From positions 27,990,435 to 28,054,434 of the forward strand of contig CM026421.1 of NCBI GenBank assembly GCA_014871385.1: a DNA stretch of 64,000 nt, written 5' to 3'. How positions within the stretch are numbered: the stretch's first letter is position 1; each line of letters begins with the position of its first letter. The notes beneath the pieces are model-generated. The model was not told where the DNA came from. It ran no database searches and was given only the letters and a program-made list of their open reading frames with translations. A program made the position numbers and the translations under genes. Positions 12,916 to 24,209 of this stretch are shown here, in pieces. The stretch comes from Ceratodon purpureus (lineage: Eukaryota > Streptophyta > Bryopsida > Pseudoditrichales > Ditrichaceae).

Positions 12916-15900
12916 AAATATATATATATATATATATTACTAAAAGGTTGTTTATATGTTATTTGAAATTATTCACTTATTTTCAACATATCTTCTAATG
13001 CAATACTCTAATTCCATGGTTTTAAATATCTTTATACAATGCACATTATAAATGCAATCACCATTTCACATAAAAAATTAAAATTTAAAAAAATTAAAAA
13101 AAAACATTAAAAAAATTAAAATTACTTATTTTTTTAATATATTTTTAAACGTAAAATTTGAACCTAATACTAAGAATCAAAGCAAAATGTTTCTGGCGCG
13201 TTTTGAAATATTATATGTTTATATGTATTTTTTTTTAAATATATATTTTAACATGAACTTTTGTTTTTATTTTAATAGTTGAAATTGTTTCATAAAATAA
13301 AAACTACTTAAAATTTTATAATTTTATTACAATATAAAATAATTAGAATATATGACTGATTTGACAATGCAAAAATACCATAATAGAATGCATGTATAAT
13401 TTTTTTTTGAAATTGTTTTATTTTATGATGGCTTATAAAATTGAATTTTCATTGGCATTGCAAGTGCCATTGATTTGCGTTGGCCAATAAACCATCACAT
13501 AATTTTAGTTAACACTAGTAATCTATTACATTTCTTAGTAAATGATTTATAAATGTATTCAAAATTATTTTTAACCATATTTAAAAGTTTTTGTATATTG
13601 AAAAAAAATTTAAAAATGTACATTCAATTAATTCCTATGAAAGAAAATTCAATGTAACTAATTTTAGCACCTTTATTATTCTTTACTTTGTTCATTCAAA
13701 GAAGTTATGAATAGATATGAATCCATAGTTGAATCCTTTGATTAAAGAATTTACTGAAAATACTCAAGAACAATACATATATGATTTTGTAGAAAGCTTC
13801 TCCATTTAGATTTTTAGATTGTAATTTCTCTTGAGAATAAGTTATTACGTGGATTTGAATAGTAAGATGACTTTTTTCTTTGATTATTAACTTGACTCCA
13901 TATTTTGAATTCCTACACCATGTACAAATTTATATTTCAAGAATTCCATAAGCCAACTATTAATTGTTTAATTTTGTCATCAAATTTGTAACAACTTATT
14001 TTTAAAAAAAGAATTTGTAATAGCAAGTCACTTGCAACTTCAAAATGCACACATTATTTATAAATAATGCTAAAAAATAATTGTAACAAACTTTTCTCAT
14101 GTTTGGCACCAAATTGGAGAATACTTCAGGAGAAAGAAACAATCAAGGCGATTTTGACACTAAAGTCAAACTATGATCTGACCATGTTTGCCTTTCAAGA
14201 TGTTAACTTTTCAATCCCCTTCAATGCTCCTTTTTTTTTTTTATAGATGGTCACTTCTTGCTTGACCCTGTTTTATTAGTTTTTTACTTTACACATTTTT
14301 TTCTAAATGAGAAAAATGTCTAATCTTAAGTAATAGAAAAAATAATCCATTTTTCAAAAAAGCCATATACTTCATATGGTACATCCTTCCACAAACTTTT
14401 TTTTTACAATAATATGCTTTCACATGGATTGTTGTCAATCTTTCTACTTGGCGCAATCTTTTCTTTTTGTAATAATTTGTTTAAAGATTCTAATGGATAT
14501 TAGTCAGCATCGAAAGAAATTTGAGGAGGAGGCCTTCACATTGATTAAACCCTACCCCCCCCCCCCCCCCCTCTTAATGCATTGGTGCCACAAAGTATGC
14601 ATTGGTTAGAGGGAAGGATGGATCGCCTCCAAGGGCGGAACTTCTTGTCTGAAACCTCATTCTTTCTCTTATTGCTTTTTACCGACCATTTTCTAATGCC
14701 AGTTGCTCATTCTACTCATCATTTTGCTCCATCTATAGCAATGGCTTATGTAAAACTCATTGAACAACGAGAAAAGATAGAGAGCAAGAGAAAAAGTGTG
14801 AGGAGGGAGTTAAGGAGAGAGGAGAGGAATGAGAGAGCTAAGGAAGGATGAAGAATCATAGGAGGATTTGAATTGGATTGTTGCTTGCTTTGGTGGTAGT
14901 GGTAGTGGTAGTGGTAGTGCTACTAATTCTTCATTAGAGATGCTGTTGGCTCTTGATGTAGTGGCATCCGTGGAGTTCGATCTCCAAGTTGCCATGGCCA
15001 CGATCTCCTGTGACCCAGACAAAGCAAGATGGTTTTTACTCATTTGCGTGTCTTTCAGTTGGTTGTTGCTTCAATATGATCAAACAACCTTCACTCTTTG
15101 TAGTCTAAATGATAAAGATATGAATACAACATGTTTTTTGAAATGCTTGATGATCTAAAAAGTTAGTCCAAGGAAAATACTCATCGAGGATTGAAATACT
15201 TACTACAGATTGCGCAAATATTTTCTTGTAATGAAATTTGATATGTGCGTTTTTTTATAAAGTTCTGAAATATTATGTGAAGTTTTTTCATGAGATTTTT
15301 TTGATAAAGATATATACCAAGTGAAATTATGTAGAAAGATAACACAACAGAAATTAAATTTTTTTGTAGAAGGTAGGAGAGGTGTAGAAACATTTTAAAA
15401 AACTCTAGAACTTCTACAGAAGAGCTCTCTGCTTACTTAAAAGAAAGCAAACTTTCATCAAATATTTTCACTATGTAAGAAGTGTCATGACCAAACAACT
15501 TTAAACTTTAAAATTTCTCCACTAAACTTGTCCATGGACATCTTGTATTTAAATTTATTGAGAAAAAAAGACTAATCATGAGAATGAAGGTCTTTAAAAG
15601 CTCTATAAGGTGGGCTAGTGGGTAACGTTAAATGGATTTTGCAATGAAAGTGGCAAGTATAGCCCCACAAAACCTATATAGACTATAAAGACCAAAAATG
15701 TTTACAGAGAAATTTATGTGTTTTAATGCCATGAAAAGTTTAGAGAAACATAACAAAATCACTTCAAATTCCAATCCATTAAGATTTTGCATTCTAAATT
15801 GAAGTATGAGAGATACTAGATCTCCAAACTTTTTAAACAACATGTTTTTTAAATCATGATAAGTGTTCATTATAATCACTCTCCCTTCTTTCTGATGCAT

Positions 15901-16030
15901 GTTGACTTTTCTTAATACAAAGTTAGTTTATACTTAGTGCGAGGCCTAAAGCTTGTAAATTTTCATTCTCTTAAGTGTGATAATGGAAGCGCAAATGAAT
16001 AAATAAGATAAAATGACCTATTCATGGTTG
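10890..16030. other. AT-rich intergenic DNA with microsatellites
   Basis: Very AT-rich. It contains (AAAT)n at about 12,885-12,916 followed by (TA)n, a run of C near 14,555-14,571 and a GGTAGT run near 14,892. I see no conserved protein, tRNA or rRNA. Short open frames of 60-96 codons here lack recognisable domains or start context. Confidence 0.55.
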
Positions 16031-16039
16031 TTTGAGGAT

Positions 16040-16158
16040 GGGGAAAGTTTGTATGTGAGCGGAGAGCGTAGAGCGGAGAGCGGAGAGCACAGAATGGAGA
16101 GCACAGATTTGACAATTAGCAAAATTTTGAAAAGCAAAGTAGACCCTATAACCGTGGA
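16040..16158 (+). repeat. E1 left terminal inverted repeat
   Basis: It begins GGGGAAAGTT, has five or six degenerate GAGCGGAGAGC-type units and ends at CCCTATAACCGTGGA. It is paired in inverse orientation with 47,566-47,772. Similarity to the E3 left end (54,539-54,658) continues inward to about 16,530, including GGGCTGATGTCATGATGACG and a block near 16,440-16,510, so left ends are more alike to each other than to right ends. Confidence 0.85.
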
Positions 16159-16291
16159 AAATTACTAAATTAAGGCTTGATTTTGACACTTTTTTTAGAA
16201 AAAGAGTATATTACCGTGGAAATCAGGGTTATCTCTGGTAAGAATTTATTACGTTTGTTCTCAAAGATACAAATTAGGGCTGATGTCATGA

Positions 16292-16299
16292 TGACGTCA
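16292..16299. promoter_or_regulatory. Palindromic TGACGTCA in the E1 left end
   Basis: A perfect cAMP-response/bZIP-type palindrome about 250 bp inside the left end, within a block also present in E3 (54,805-54,812). Such sites bind plant bZIP factors. It lies about 510 bp upstream of the small plus-strand gene. Regulatory use is inferred from conservation of position. Confidence 0.4.
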
Positions 16300-16809
16300 T
16301 GCATACATTTTGTTAGATTTGTCATCGGTTTAGGCAAGATACAATGAACAGGCGTTAAGTTTTAGATCAAACAAATAATTCTTTCATAGGATTATGTAAA
16401 TGCACAAGGGAAAAAACAAATTTCACACAACATAAAGGAGGCAAGGTTTGAAAACTTCCTGGAATATTTCAAAATTCGTGTATAATATCTTAACTGCTGA
16501 AACCAAGATATACCTTGTTAGAGTCCTTGTCTTCATCGAAGATTACTCTCTCTTCCTAGGCAGCGAAGCATCTTCATTTGAGTGATACAAGTAGGAGAAT
16601 TTCATCATGAAACAGCACTTGGTAAGCTGGGTTCCAGAGAAGGAGGTCACTCTTGGTTTCTTGAGCTTGTTTCTAGGTGGCGAATTAGGATAGTGACACA
16701 GTCCTTGGCATTCTGTGCTGTATGCGAAGGTAGCGTAGTAGTTCGGGGATGTCATTCTGCAAGCTTGCGTGTAACGTTTTAAGACTACAACAATTCAGTG
16801 TGTTGCGCG

Positions 16810-17214
16810 ATGCCGAAGGTGTGTAATGCGAGATCGAGGAGGACGAGAGCGGCTGTAGGTTTGCCTCCAAAGGCACCGGCGAGTTATCAGGAGCTGCGGC
16901 CCTGGCTGTTGGAGGTGGAGCGCGCCAGAGAACGAGGCATGGACCTGCCACCGTTTAGGCACATCGGAAGCCTCCATGTTGGTGAAGGTGAATGGCGTTG
17001 GACAGTGCTTTGTACCAATGAGCTTCTCCGTATTTTGGAGTTGTCTCTAATCCCGTATCCCTTGCTATCGAACGTTGATGAGAATCCAGTTGTTCAGCTG
17101 CCCGAAGTGATCATATCGGATGGCGAAACTTGCTGGTTTGATATCGACAAGAGTTGGACTCTCCTTCTACAGCCTCTTCATCGACAAATAGAAGGGCCCT
17201 GGGATCAAAATTAG
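16810..17214 (+). CDS. Small protein of unknown function, first gene of E1
   Basis: 134 codons from ATG 16,810 (MPKVCNARSRRTRAA). I recognise no domain. The N-terminus is basic. The C-terminal half (NELLRILELSLIPYPLLSN, then VIISDGETCWF) resembles the C-terminus of the small gene at 55,162-55,674 (ELDQLRTLLSGNG, then LIPDDGIWVSP), which holds the same position just inside the left end of E3. That positional conservation is the main reason to believe in it. Its last 104 bp overlap, on the opposite strand, the final exon of the minus-strand gene ending at 17,111, so the two genes converge tail to tail. A further 3' intron is possible. Confidence 0.45.
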   Translation: MPKVCNARSRRTRAAVGLPPKAPASYQELRPWLLEVERARERGMDLPPFRHIGSLHVGEGEWRWTVLCTNELLRILELSLIPYPLLSNVDENPVVQLPEVIISDGETCWFDIDKSWTLLLQPLHRQIEGPWDQN

Positions 17215-20200
17215 TGGGCCGACTAGGAACATATCTAAGTGCACCACATTCAAGCGCTTGTGCTAAGCCCTCTGCATAGTCCGGAAGAATAAAAGGCTGA
17301 ACCGGGCTGGAATTAAGACGCCACGATGGAGTGAACACGGCTCTATGCCCACTTGGCGGTGTTGTCACAACTACTCTGCAATAGAAAGCCAGAAGTGGTT
17401 AGATCGAATAGGTAAATTTGCGTACAGAAATAATACTAGATGCATTGCACGAAACATACAAATTCTAGAGTGAGACTTACAATACTTAGTGGGTCTTTGT
17501 TTCTTTGCTGGTGCTTCCTCTGCTGCTGCCGGTCTAGGATGTTTAGGGGGGCCCATGGGAGATTTTGCTGCCATATACGGTTTGAGAAGGGCGTTGAATA
17601 TGGCTTCGTCATCCTCAAAAGCTATAATATGACGACCAATAGCCTGGCAAGCCTTGACAGAGGCCCCTGCAACTCAAAGCAAGGTGAAGACGTGAGAAAC
17701 TGAGGAAGGAATCAGAGAAATAATTCTGTAGAAACATGTAAGAACGGTTACCTGTTCCTGCCTTCCAGTCCAGGACTATGTCGCCGGGCTTCGAGAGCTC
17801 TCCAATTATGCTCTCCATCATGTCACGACCTTTCTCCCTTGGCCCTCTCCATGGAACATTCCCATTCATTTGCTGAGAATCAACGTCGATAAAGTTGAAA
17901 ATCGCATCACTCTCAGTAATGTTGAGGTCGCCATGTATGACATCGGTTTTCCTCGTTTGAAAGGAGAACTTAGATGGCGGCTCACCACCACGAACAAAGA
18001 CTTGGATCCAGAACCGATTAGTCTGCAATCAACCAAATTATGTCAGAATGAATAAACGGAAGGGATAGTACTAAGTAAAGTGAAGGAAAGGAAAGGATGA
18101 AATTACCAGGTTTCCGGGGTTCGTAGGAGAAGTCAGGCCGAGCACATTGAAGCCCCACCAGTCTTTGTAAAGGACGAACTTAGTGGCGCTAGCTTCTTCG
18201 AGAATCTCCGTTGCCAACGCTTGATCATTGTTGTAGATGATGCACAGAGCGCCATCATTTTGCAAGTAAAGACTTGCGAAATAGAAAATGTCGTACACAT
18301 ATTCCTTTTCACGGGAGTTCCAAGGAGGAATCACTGTAGGGGGGTCGGAAACGAGAGGGACAGGAAGATTCTCAGGGATGTCAACGATGATCAAGTCGAC
18401 TCCCAGATGATTCTCATCCTGGCACCGCTCAGGTACTTCGTTCTGGCGGCCACATCCAAACTGCAGAAACAAGAAAATAGGGTTAGACAATATGAAATTA
18501 ATTGAAGTGTATGTAATATTGTATTATGTAAGAAGAGAATCATACCTTGCGCACGAACTCCAGAGTTTTCACCCAATCCGGATGGCCACCCTTGTCTTTG
18601 AGCTCCATGTTACGAACCAGTAACGGGGTCACGGATGAGTTGATGATAGATACACCAGTGGAATGGGAAGTTCCTGCGGAGGAGGTGCTTGCCGGGAGAA
18701 GTCTGGCCTTCCTTTGCTCCAGAAGACCTCTGGTGATAGCGGATGCACTGACCGATGAAGGCGCAGGAGTAGGGGACGGATTTGGAACGACAATAACAGG
18801 AGATGGAACGGCAGCGCCCTTCTCCGGTGCGGAGGACTCTGCACCAGTCTCCTGAGAGCCCTGGGACTTAGCACCCAGCTTTCGCAGTTGCCGCCCCCGC
18901 CCTTTCTTCGGTGGAGGTGCAGATGATTGATCCTGAAGGCCTTCGGCCTCATCAGAACCGTCTCCAGAATCGTCGATGGCTATTGATCCCCCGTCAAGCT
19001 CAGATTTGAGCTCCGCTTCAGACTCAACAACGAAACCTCGAATGCAATCGAGGTACCAACAACCAGCGGCTAGGTGCGGAGAGCTGTACCTCTTCAGCTG
19101 CAGAGGAGTATAGATACACTGATCAGAGCCTTTCTGAATCCACGAGGCGAAGTATGAAGGGAACTTCTCAGGGTCAATTGCACCTTTTGGAAGCAGCTCT
19201 CTCTTGAAGTACCTAATGAAAATCAAGTGCCATATTGATCAGAATCATAGTATTGACAGTAAATAAAAGCGAAAAAGAAAAAAGATAAAAATTCGAAGTG
19301 CATAAAAGTCATACCGGTATGTCACACGCTTAACAACATCTGCTGCTCCCGGATAAGTGGAAAAATCAGACTTCTTATCAAAAGGCTTTTCTGCGCGGGT
19401 ACTTATAAATGCGGGGAAAGCCTTTTCCCAAAGGAGAATACGCCAACTCTCCACATATGCGTCTGGCCGCAACAGTCCCGGGAAGGACTTCCACTTGATG
19501 ACAAGGTTCTCGGTCTTGCAGATGTCATCAAACTCCCGGGTGACAGCATCCTCTATTTGCGATTGAAAGGTAAAGTCATTGAGGTAAATATTGACATGGG
19601 ACAAAGAAGAAGTAGTATCTGTAATTATTACGAAGTTTGAAGGTACTATACCCCAGCCCAGAATGTTGCCTTGTTCAACCAAGGGTCGAAGTCGGCCTCC
19701 TTAAATTCCTGGGGCAAAAATCTGTAAGATTGTCGTGCACTTGGTGAAGAGTTCCACCACCTCAGCCAACGCGCTTTGAACTTTGCATCAACAGCTGCAG
19801 GAACAATCTTCTGAAGCTTCTCCACTTTCATCTCCGGCTTGGAGAATTCAATGTAATGCCGATTGATCTGGGAAGTGAACATTACATGAAAGGGAAGATT
19901 AGTGTTTAAATTACTTATTCAAAAGTAAAGTAGAGATGTGAAGAAACTAACCTCCGCGAGGAAGTCATCACCGTTTTTGGGATTGGCAATGGCGAGGTAC
20001 TTGGTGAAGTCCTTCTTCTTAATGTAGTCGACCATGTTGGTCGAAGCGGCAGACATGGCATCCCATACACCTGCCGCCGTTTGCTCTGTTATGGGTGTTT
20101 TCTCCTTGTAGGCCCGGGCAGCTTCGTCAGAAGCAGCCACGATTTCTCTCTGGAAAATAAAATTATCAACTTCTGAGTGTAAACAGCATGGCAATTCATG

Positions 20201-23200
20201 ACATTTAGAAGCGTGAGGGGGGGGGGGGTGAAAGTGCTTACACGATAAAGAAATGTGATGAAGATTTTGGTTGGCAAAGTAAACCATCCTGGAATTGATG
20301 GTTTGTGATTCAAACATATTTGATACTCCGCTGGTGAGAGCAGATCCTTGAATTCCTCCAATTTCATCACACCAAAAGAGCGAATACAAAAGAGTTTTGC
20401 AGGAAGATTACTCTTCACGTAATCATTCTCTGTAGACCTGCTCGAAGATATGGTAGTTAGTTAAAGCCGTGTAGTGAAAGTTCAAGCAGCTTTCAAGAAG
20501 TGAGGACAAGAAGTAGGGAAAAAATGCTTACCAGTTGATGTCGTGCATGGCATGAAGAAGGTTTCCCACATGACCTCGTGGGTCAAGAACAATGCAATGC
20601 ACGGAGATGTGCCAAGCTGGATCATCATAGTGATGGTTGTTGATATGTCTGTACCATGCGGCAAGGCGATGGTTACCTTCCCAGACATAGAACATCTTCC
20701 CGGAGAACTCCTTCCAGTCCGGATCGGCCAAGAGCTCATCCTCGAAAGCATCGTTGACTTTCTGCCAACAAGGGCTCCAGTCAGCCTTGATCTCAGGCGT
20801 GACTTCCGCTGTCATCTCTCCGTGGTTGTACATGGAAATGTACATGACCCGGTCACCATCTCTATATCCATTGACAAACTCTCGCTCCAAATGTTGAACT
20901 CCCATTTCTCTTACAGGTCGCACTCTTGCCATTGACTGCATCCTGCAGAGGGGTACGAGGATACGGGACTTCGTCTTTGGGAGTATTCGGAGGTCGTTGA
21001 TGACGGTTGTAGAGTCCAATTTGAAATGTTTTCTGTGTTCCAATTCACTGTCCACTGCATTCGTCAATTCAGTAGGACAAGATGGCGCTGGCAACTGATC
21101 CTATGTTTGTGTTTGAGTTACCTGTCAAACGTCATACGTATTTAGAGTTGATTCAAAGATAATGAACGTAAGCAAATCAAAAACAATAATGTAGAATATA
21201 AGAATTACTTCGCAGACTGGTATATCTCAGACTGCAGCAGAAATAAGTAGAGCTTAGGCCACTATGTGCGTCGTGCACGACTATAATACTCCCTAGCCTG
21301 TCTACAGTTCCCGTGACGGCGCCTCTTCCAAAATCGCCTAGTCTGCTGGACAGGGCATGGCAATATCGCCGGGAGGGCGAAGACAACATGGGCTGGCCTC
21401 CTCACTCTAATAGGCGAGGATGGAGAAGGTGGAGACATAGGCGGGGTCCCAAGTCTTGGAGAGGTAGGCATGTAGCCCGGGGATGTAGGCTCATAGATAG
21501 GAGACGTAGGCATGTACGGAGGAGAGTGGACCTCGAGAGGTCCACTACCTAAACCTACAGGGTTGCCCAAATCACATCTACATAAATAAGGCTGATCAAA
21601 AGAATCCGAGAGGTCGGAGACATTGATCACTGAGATCGGCGAACTGATGGACAAGGGTGCATCTGAGAATACCTAGAGAAAAAGAACAAAGACATTGTCA
21701 GATTCCCAACTAAGCTTTCAGAAGAAAATTAGAAAGGACTATGGAGGTTGAATATACTATGCTATACTCAATTGAGAAGACAAATTCCAACAACTTACCT
21801 CAGTTTCTGCTGGAGTTGGGCCATCAAAGTCACTTGCAGTGAATTGCTCTGTGACCTCCTACAATACAAAGGGAAAACAAATAATAAGAAATCAACAGAA
21901 AACACCAAACAAAAAGAAGAAAGCAACAGTTGATATTTAAACATATTCATTCCCCAGATATAATTCTTCTTGTTTTTAAAATAAGCCCCCTTCTCCCCCT
22001 CCTCCTCCCCCACATCCTCCCCCTCCTTGTCGGGGGAGTGTCGGCTCCGAATGCGCCTTGGCGAGCAGCAGTGCCCCCGGGTCAAGTGCCGCAAGGTGGC
22101 TCCTCCAAGCAGCAGCTGCAGGCTCTCGGGCTGCGGCCATGGCCTCCGCAAAGCCCCACATACCATCATGGCCCCCATCCCCCCATTCCTCCCCCACCTC
22201 AAGGGGGAGTGTCGGCTCCAAATGCGCCTTGGCGAGCAGCAGTGCCCCCGGGTCAAGTGCCGCAAGGTGGCTCCTCCAAGCAGCAGCTGCAGGCTCTCGG
22301 GCTGCGGCCATGGCCTCCGCAAAGCCCCACATACCATCACGGCCCCCATCCCCCCATTCCTCCCCCACCTCAAGGGGGAGTGTCGGCTCCGAATGCGCCT
22401 TGGCGAGCAGCAGTGCCCCCGGGTCAAGTGCCGCAAGGTGGCTCCTCCAAGCAGCAGCTGCAGGCTCTCGGGCTGCGGCCATGGCCTCCGCAAAGCCCCA
22501 CATACCATCATGGCCCCCATCCCCCCATTCCTCCCCCACCTCAAGGGGGAGTGTTGGCTCCGAATGCGCCTTGGCGAGCAGCAGTGCCCTCGGGTCAAGT
22601 GCCGCAAGGTGGCTCCTCCAAGCAGCAGCTGCAGGCTCTCGGGCTGCGGCCATGGCCTCCGCAAAGCCCCTCATACCATCATGGCCCCCATCCCCCCATT
22701 CCTCCCCCACCTCAAGGGGGAGTGTCAGCTCCGAATGCGCCTTGGCGAGCAGCAGTGCCCCCGGGTCAAGTGCCGCAAGGTGGCTCCTCCAAGCAGCAGG
22801 TGCAGGCTCTCGGGCTGCGGCCATGGCCTCCGCAAAGCCCCTCATACCATCATGGCCCCCATCCCCCACATCCTCCCCCACCTCGCCAACACTCTCCTCC
22901 GCGGCCAATGCGACTGATTCACTCTTGGCTTGAACACTCTCTCTCCAATCACCCACACCCATGATCTCTACAAATCCAAAAACCCAAAATCGGAAGAAGC
23001 ACAGAACCCCAACACAAAATCTCACCTCCTCGGTAGTAGGGCCGCGGTCCGATCCTCCTTGCTCATTCGCCATCTCCTCCTCCATGCGCTCCTCTCCTTG
23101 CTCCCCCATCTCCTTCTCGGTCTCACCCTCCTCTGTTGCCGCGGGTGTTTGTTGCGATGGGCCTTTCAAAAGGGCCTTCCCTCTCCCACCTCGACCCTTA

Positions 23201-24140
23201 CCCCTTCCTCGACCCCTCACCTCGGTCCTCCGACCTCTCCCTCGGGCCGACCCCTCATCCATGTCCTCTTCTCCTGGGCCTACCGCACTATCGAGCGAAT
23301 CACTATCCTCCCCACTAGTTACAGTAGGACTTCCAGGGTGCCCTCGCCCCGCTCGTGTAGCAGCAACTAGTTCCCCACCTTCGCCCGCGTCCATAATTTG
23401 GCGTCTCGCTCTCCTAGCGACTTTTCTCAACGTCTCATGATCTGACTCCTCGCCCGTACCCACTTCTAGCGTCTTCTCCTCTTCAACGTCTTGCTCAATC
23501 CTAAACCAGTCGCCAATCTGCGCAAATGTTTAGGACTAAGACGAAATTTACTACTCCACTTTTATTTTGAACAACCGTTCAGATTCATGCAGCTTCACTA
23601 TTCTAAACAGTAAAACAATGAACCCGCAGCAAAGACATTACTTCAAACCAACTATAATTTACATTTAACATTTTTTAATTGATGGATTCTGAAACTTACC
23701 ACATCTATATTAGCATGGTCGCCCGACTGAGAATCCGTCCCTCTTGTTGAACACTCCTTGAATCCGAAAGAAGGTTGCGGTGTCTCCAAAGTCGGACTAC
23801 AATTCAACCCTAGCTCTTCCGTCATCTCCAGATGTTTCTCTCCGCTACTTATTACTTCATGCTCCTCATGCTCAACTGCGGTATCCTCTAAAACCTCATC
23901 TTCCGCCTCTACTATGGACTCTAGAATGAGTTTACGGATGCTACAAAATTTAATTGCCACAGGCAGCCCAGCTCCTCGAACCTTCAGAGGTGCACTCAAG
24001 AGGTTGCCTTTCGACTTTGACTTCCTACGTAATTCTCTCCTCTTCCTCGATCTCCTGTTAGTAAAATCTGTACCACCTGGTTTTCTTCTAGGCCTAGGAG
24101 TGACATAAGTGGAGGGAGCTGACCCTCCACTCTCCTTCAT
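17111..24140 (-). CDS. Multi-domain protein: 57-aa repeats, CTD-like heptads, ParB-like region, amino-methyltransferase-like fold
   Basis: Fifteen exons proposed on the minus strand: 24140-23700, 23517-23026, 22965-22198, 21858-21799, 21672-21406, 21094-20532, 20437-20242, 20149-19952, 19867-19652, 19550-19315, 19212-18546, 18460-18107, 18022-17752, 17666-17481, 17373-17111. All junctions are GT-AG and the phases fit, giving about 1,725 residues. The start is basic, then acidic and Gly/Arg-rich. A 57-residue repeat follows (about 345-567), then heptads YMPTSPI/YEPTSPG/YMPTSPR (about 640-660). A ParB/sulfiredoxin-like stretch with FYVWEGNHRLAAW sits near 800-865. The C-terminus (about 1369-1640) has the motif order of beta-class N6/N4 methyltransferases: VDLIIVDIPEN, VSDPPT, a GDIVLDWKAGTG motif I, then AIGRHIIAFEDDEAIF. 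The canonical DPPY is replaced, so activity is uncertain. Least certain are the exon 3 donor (each repeat has one) and the 21406/21094 junction; without that junction two genes would be read, the first ending at 21,262. Confidence 0.7.
22032..22886 (-). repeat. Five tandem copies of a 171-bp unit
   Basis: Copies begin at 22,032, 22,203, 22,374, 22,545 and 22,716, exactly 171 bp apart, and differ by only a few substitutions each; the last is divergent at its end. 171 is divisible by three, so every copy adds 57 residues (GFAEAMAAAREP, WRSHLAALDPGALLLAKAHS) in the minus-strand frame. Several other frames, including three on the plus strand, also stay open through the array. Each inter-unit junction carries GAG|GTGGGG, a usable phase-0 splice donor. 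Confidence 0.9.
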
Positions 24141-24201
24141 ATGTCTAACTAGCGAGAGAACTCTCCTCACAATATAGCTCTCCTCCTAACTTCCCTCTTA
24201 C

Positions 24202-24209
24202 TTATATAT
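24202..24209 (-). promoter_or_regulatory. TATA box of the minus-strand E1 gene
   Basis: On the minus strand GGGATATATAAG lies about 65 bp upstream of the ATG at 24,140, preceded by GAAGGTTT. The partner gene of E2 has a comparable arrangement (AAAGGTTTAGGG, then CTATATAACC). The interval 24,141-24,742 separates two divergent genes and should act as a bidirectional promoter. Confidence 0.45.

Noticed and set aside
21930-22964. Plus-strand open frames of 290-344 codons over the 171-bp repeats
   Set aside because: They exist because the repeat length is a multiple of three and GC-rich; the minus-strand frame joins flanking exons with matching splice phases, the plus frames do not.
22966-23025. 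Reading through 22,966-23,025 as coding
   Set aside because: The hydrophobic stretch it encodes is unlike its neighbours, and a 60-bp GT-AG intron (GAG|gtgaga to tagag|ATC) removes it in frame; not excluded entirely because the frame stays open.
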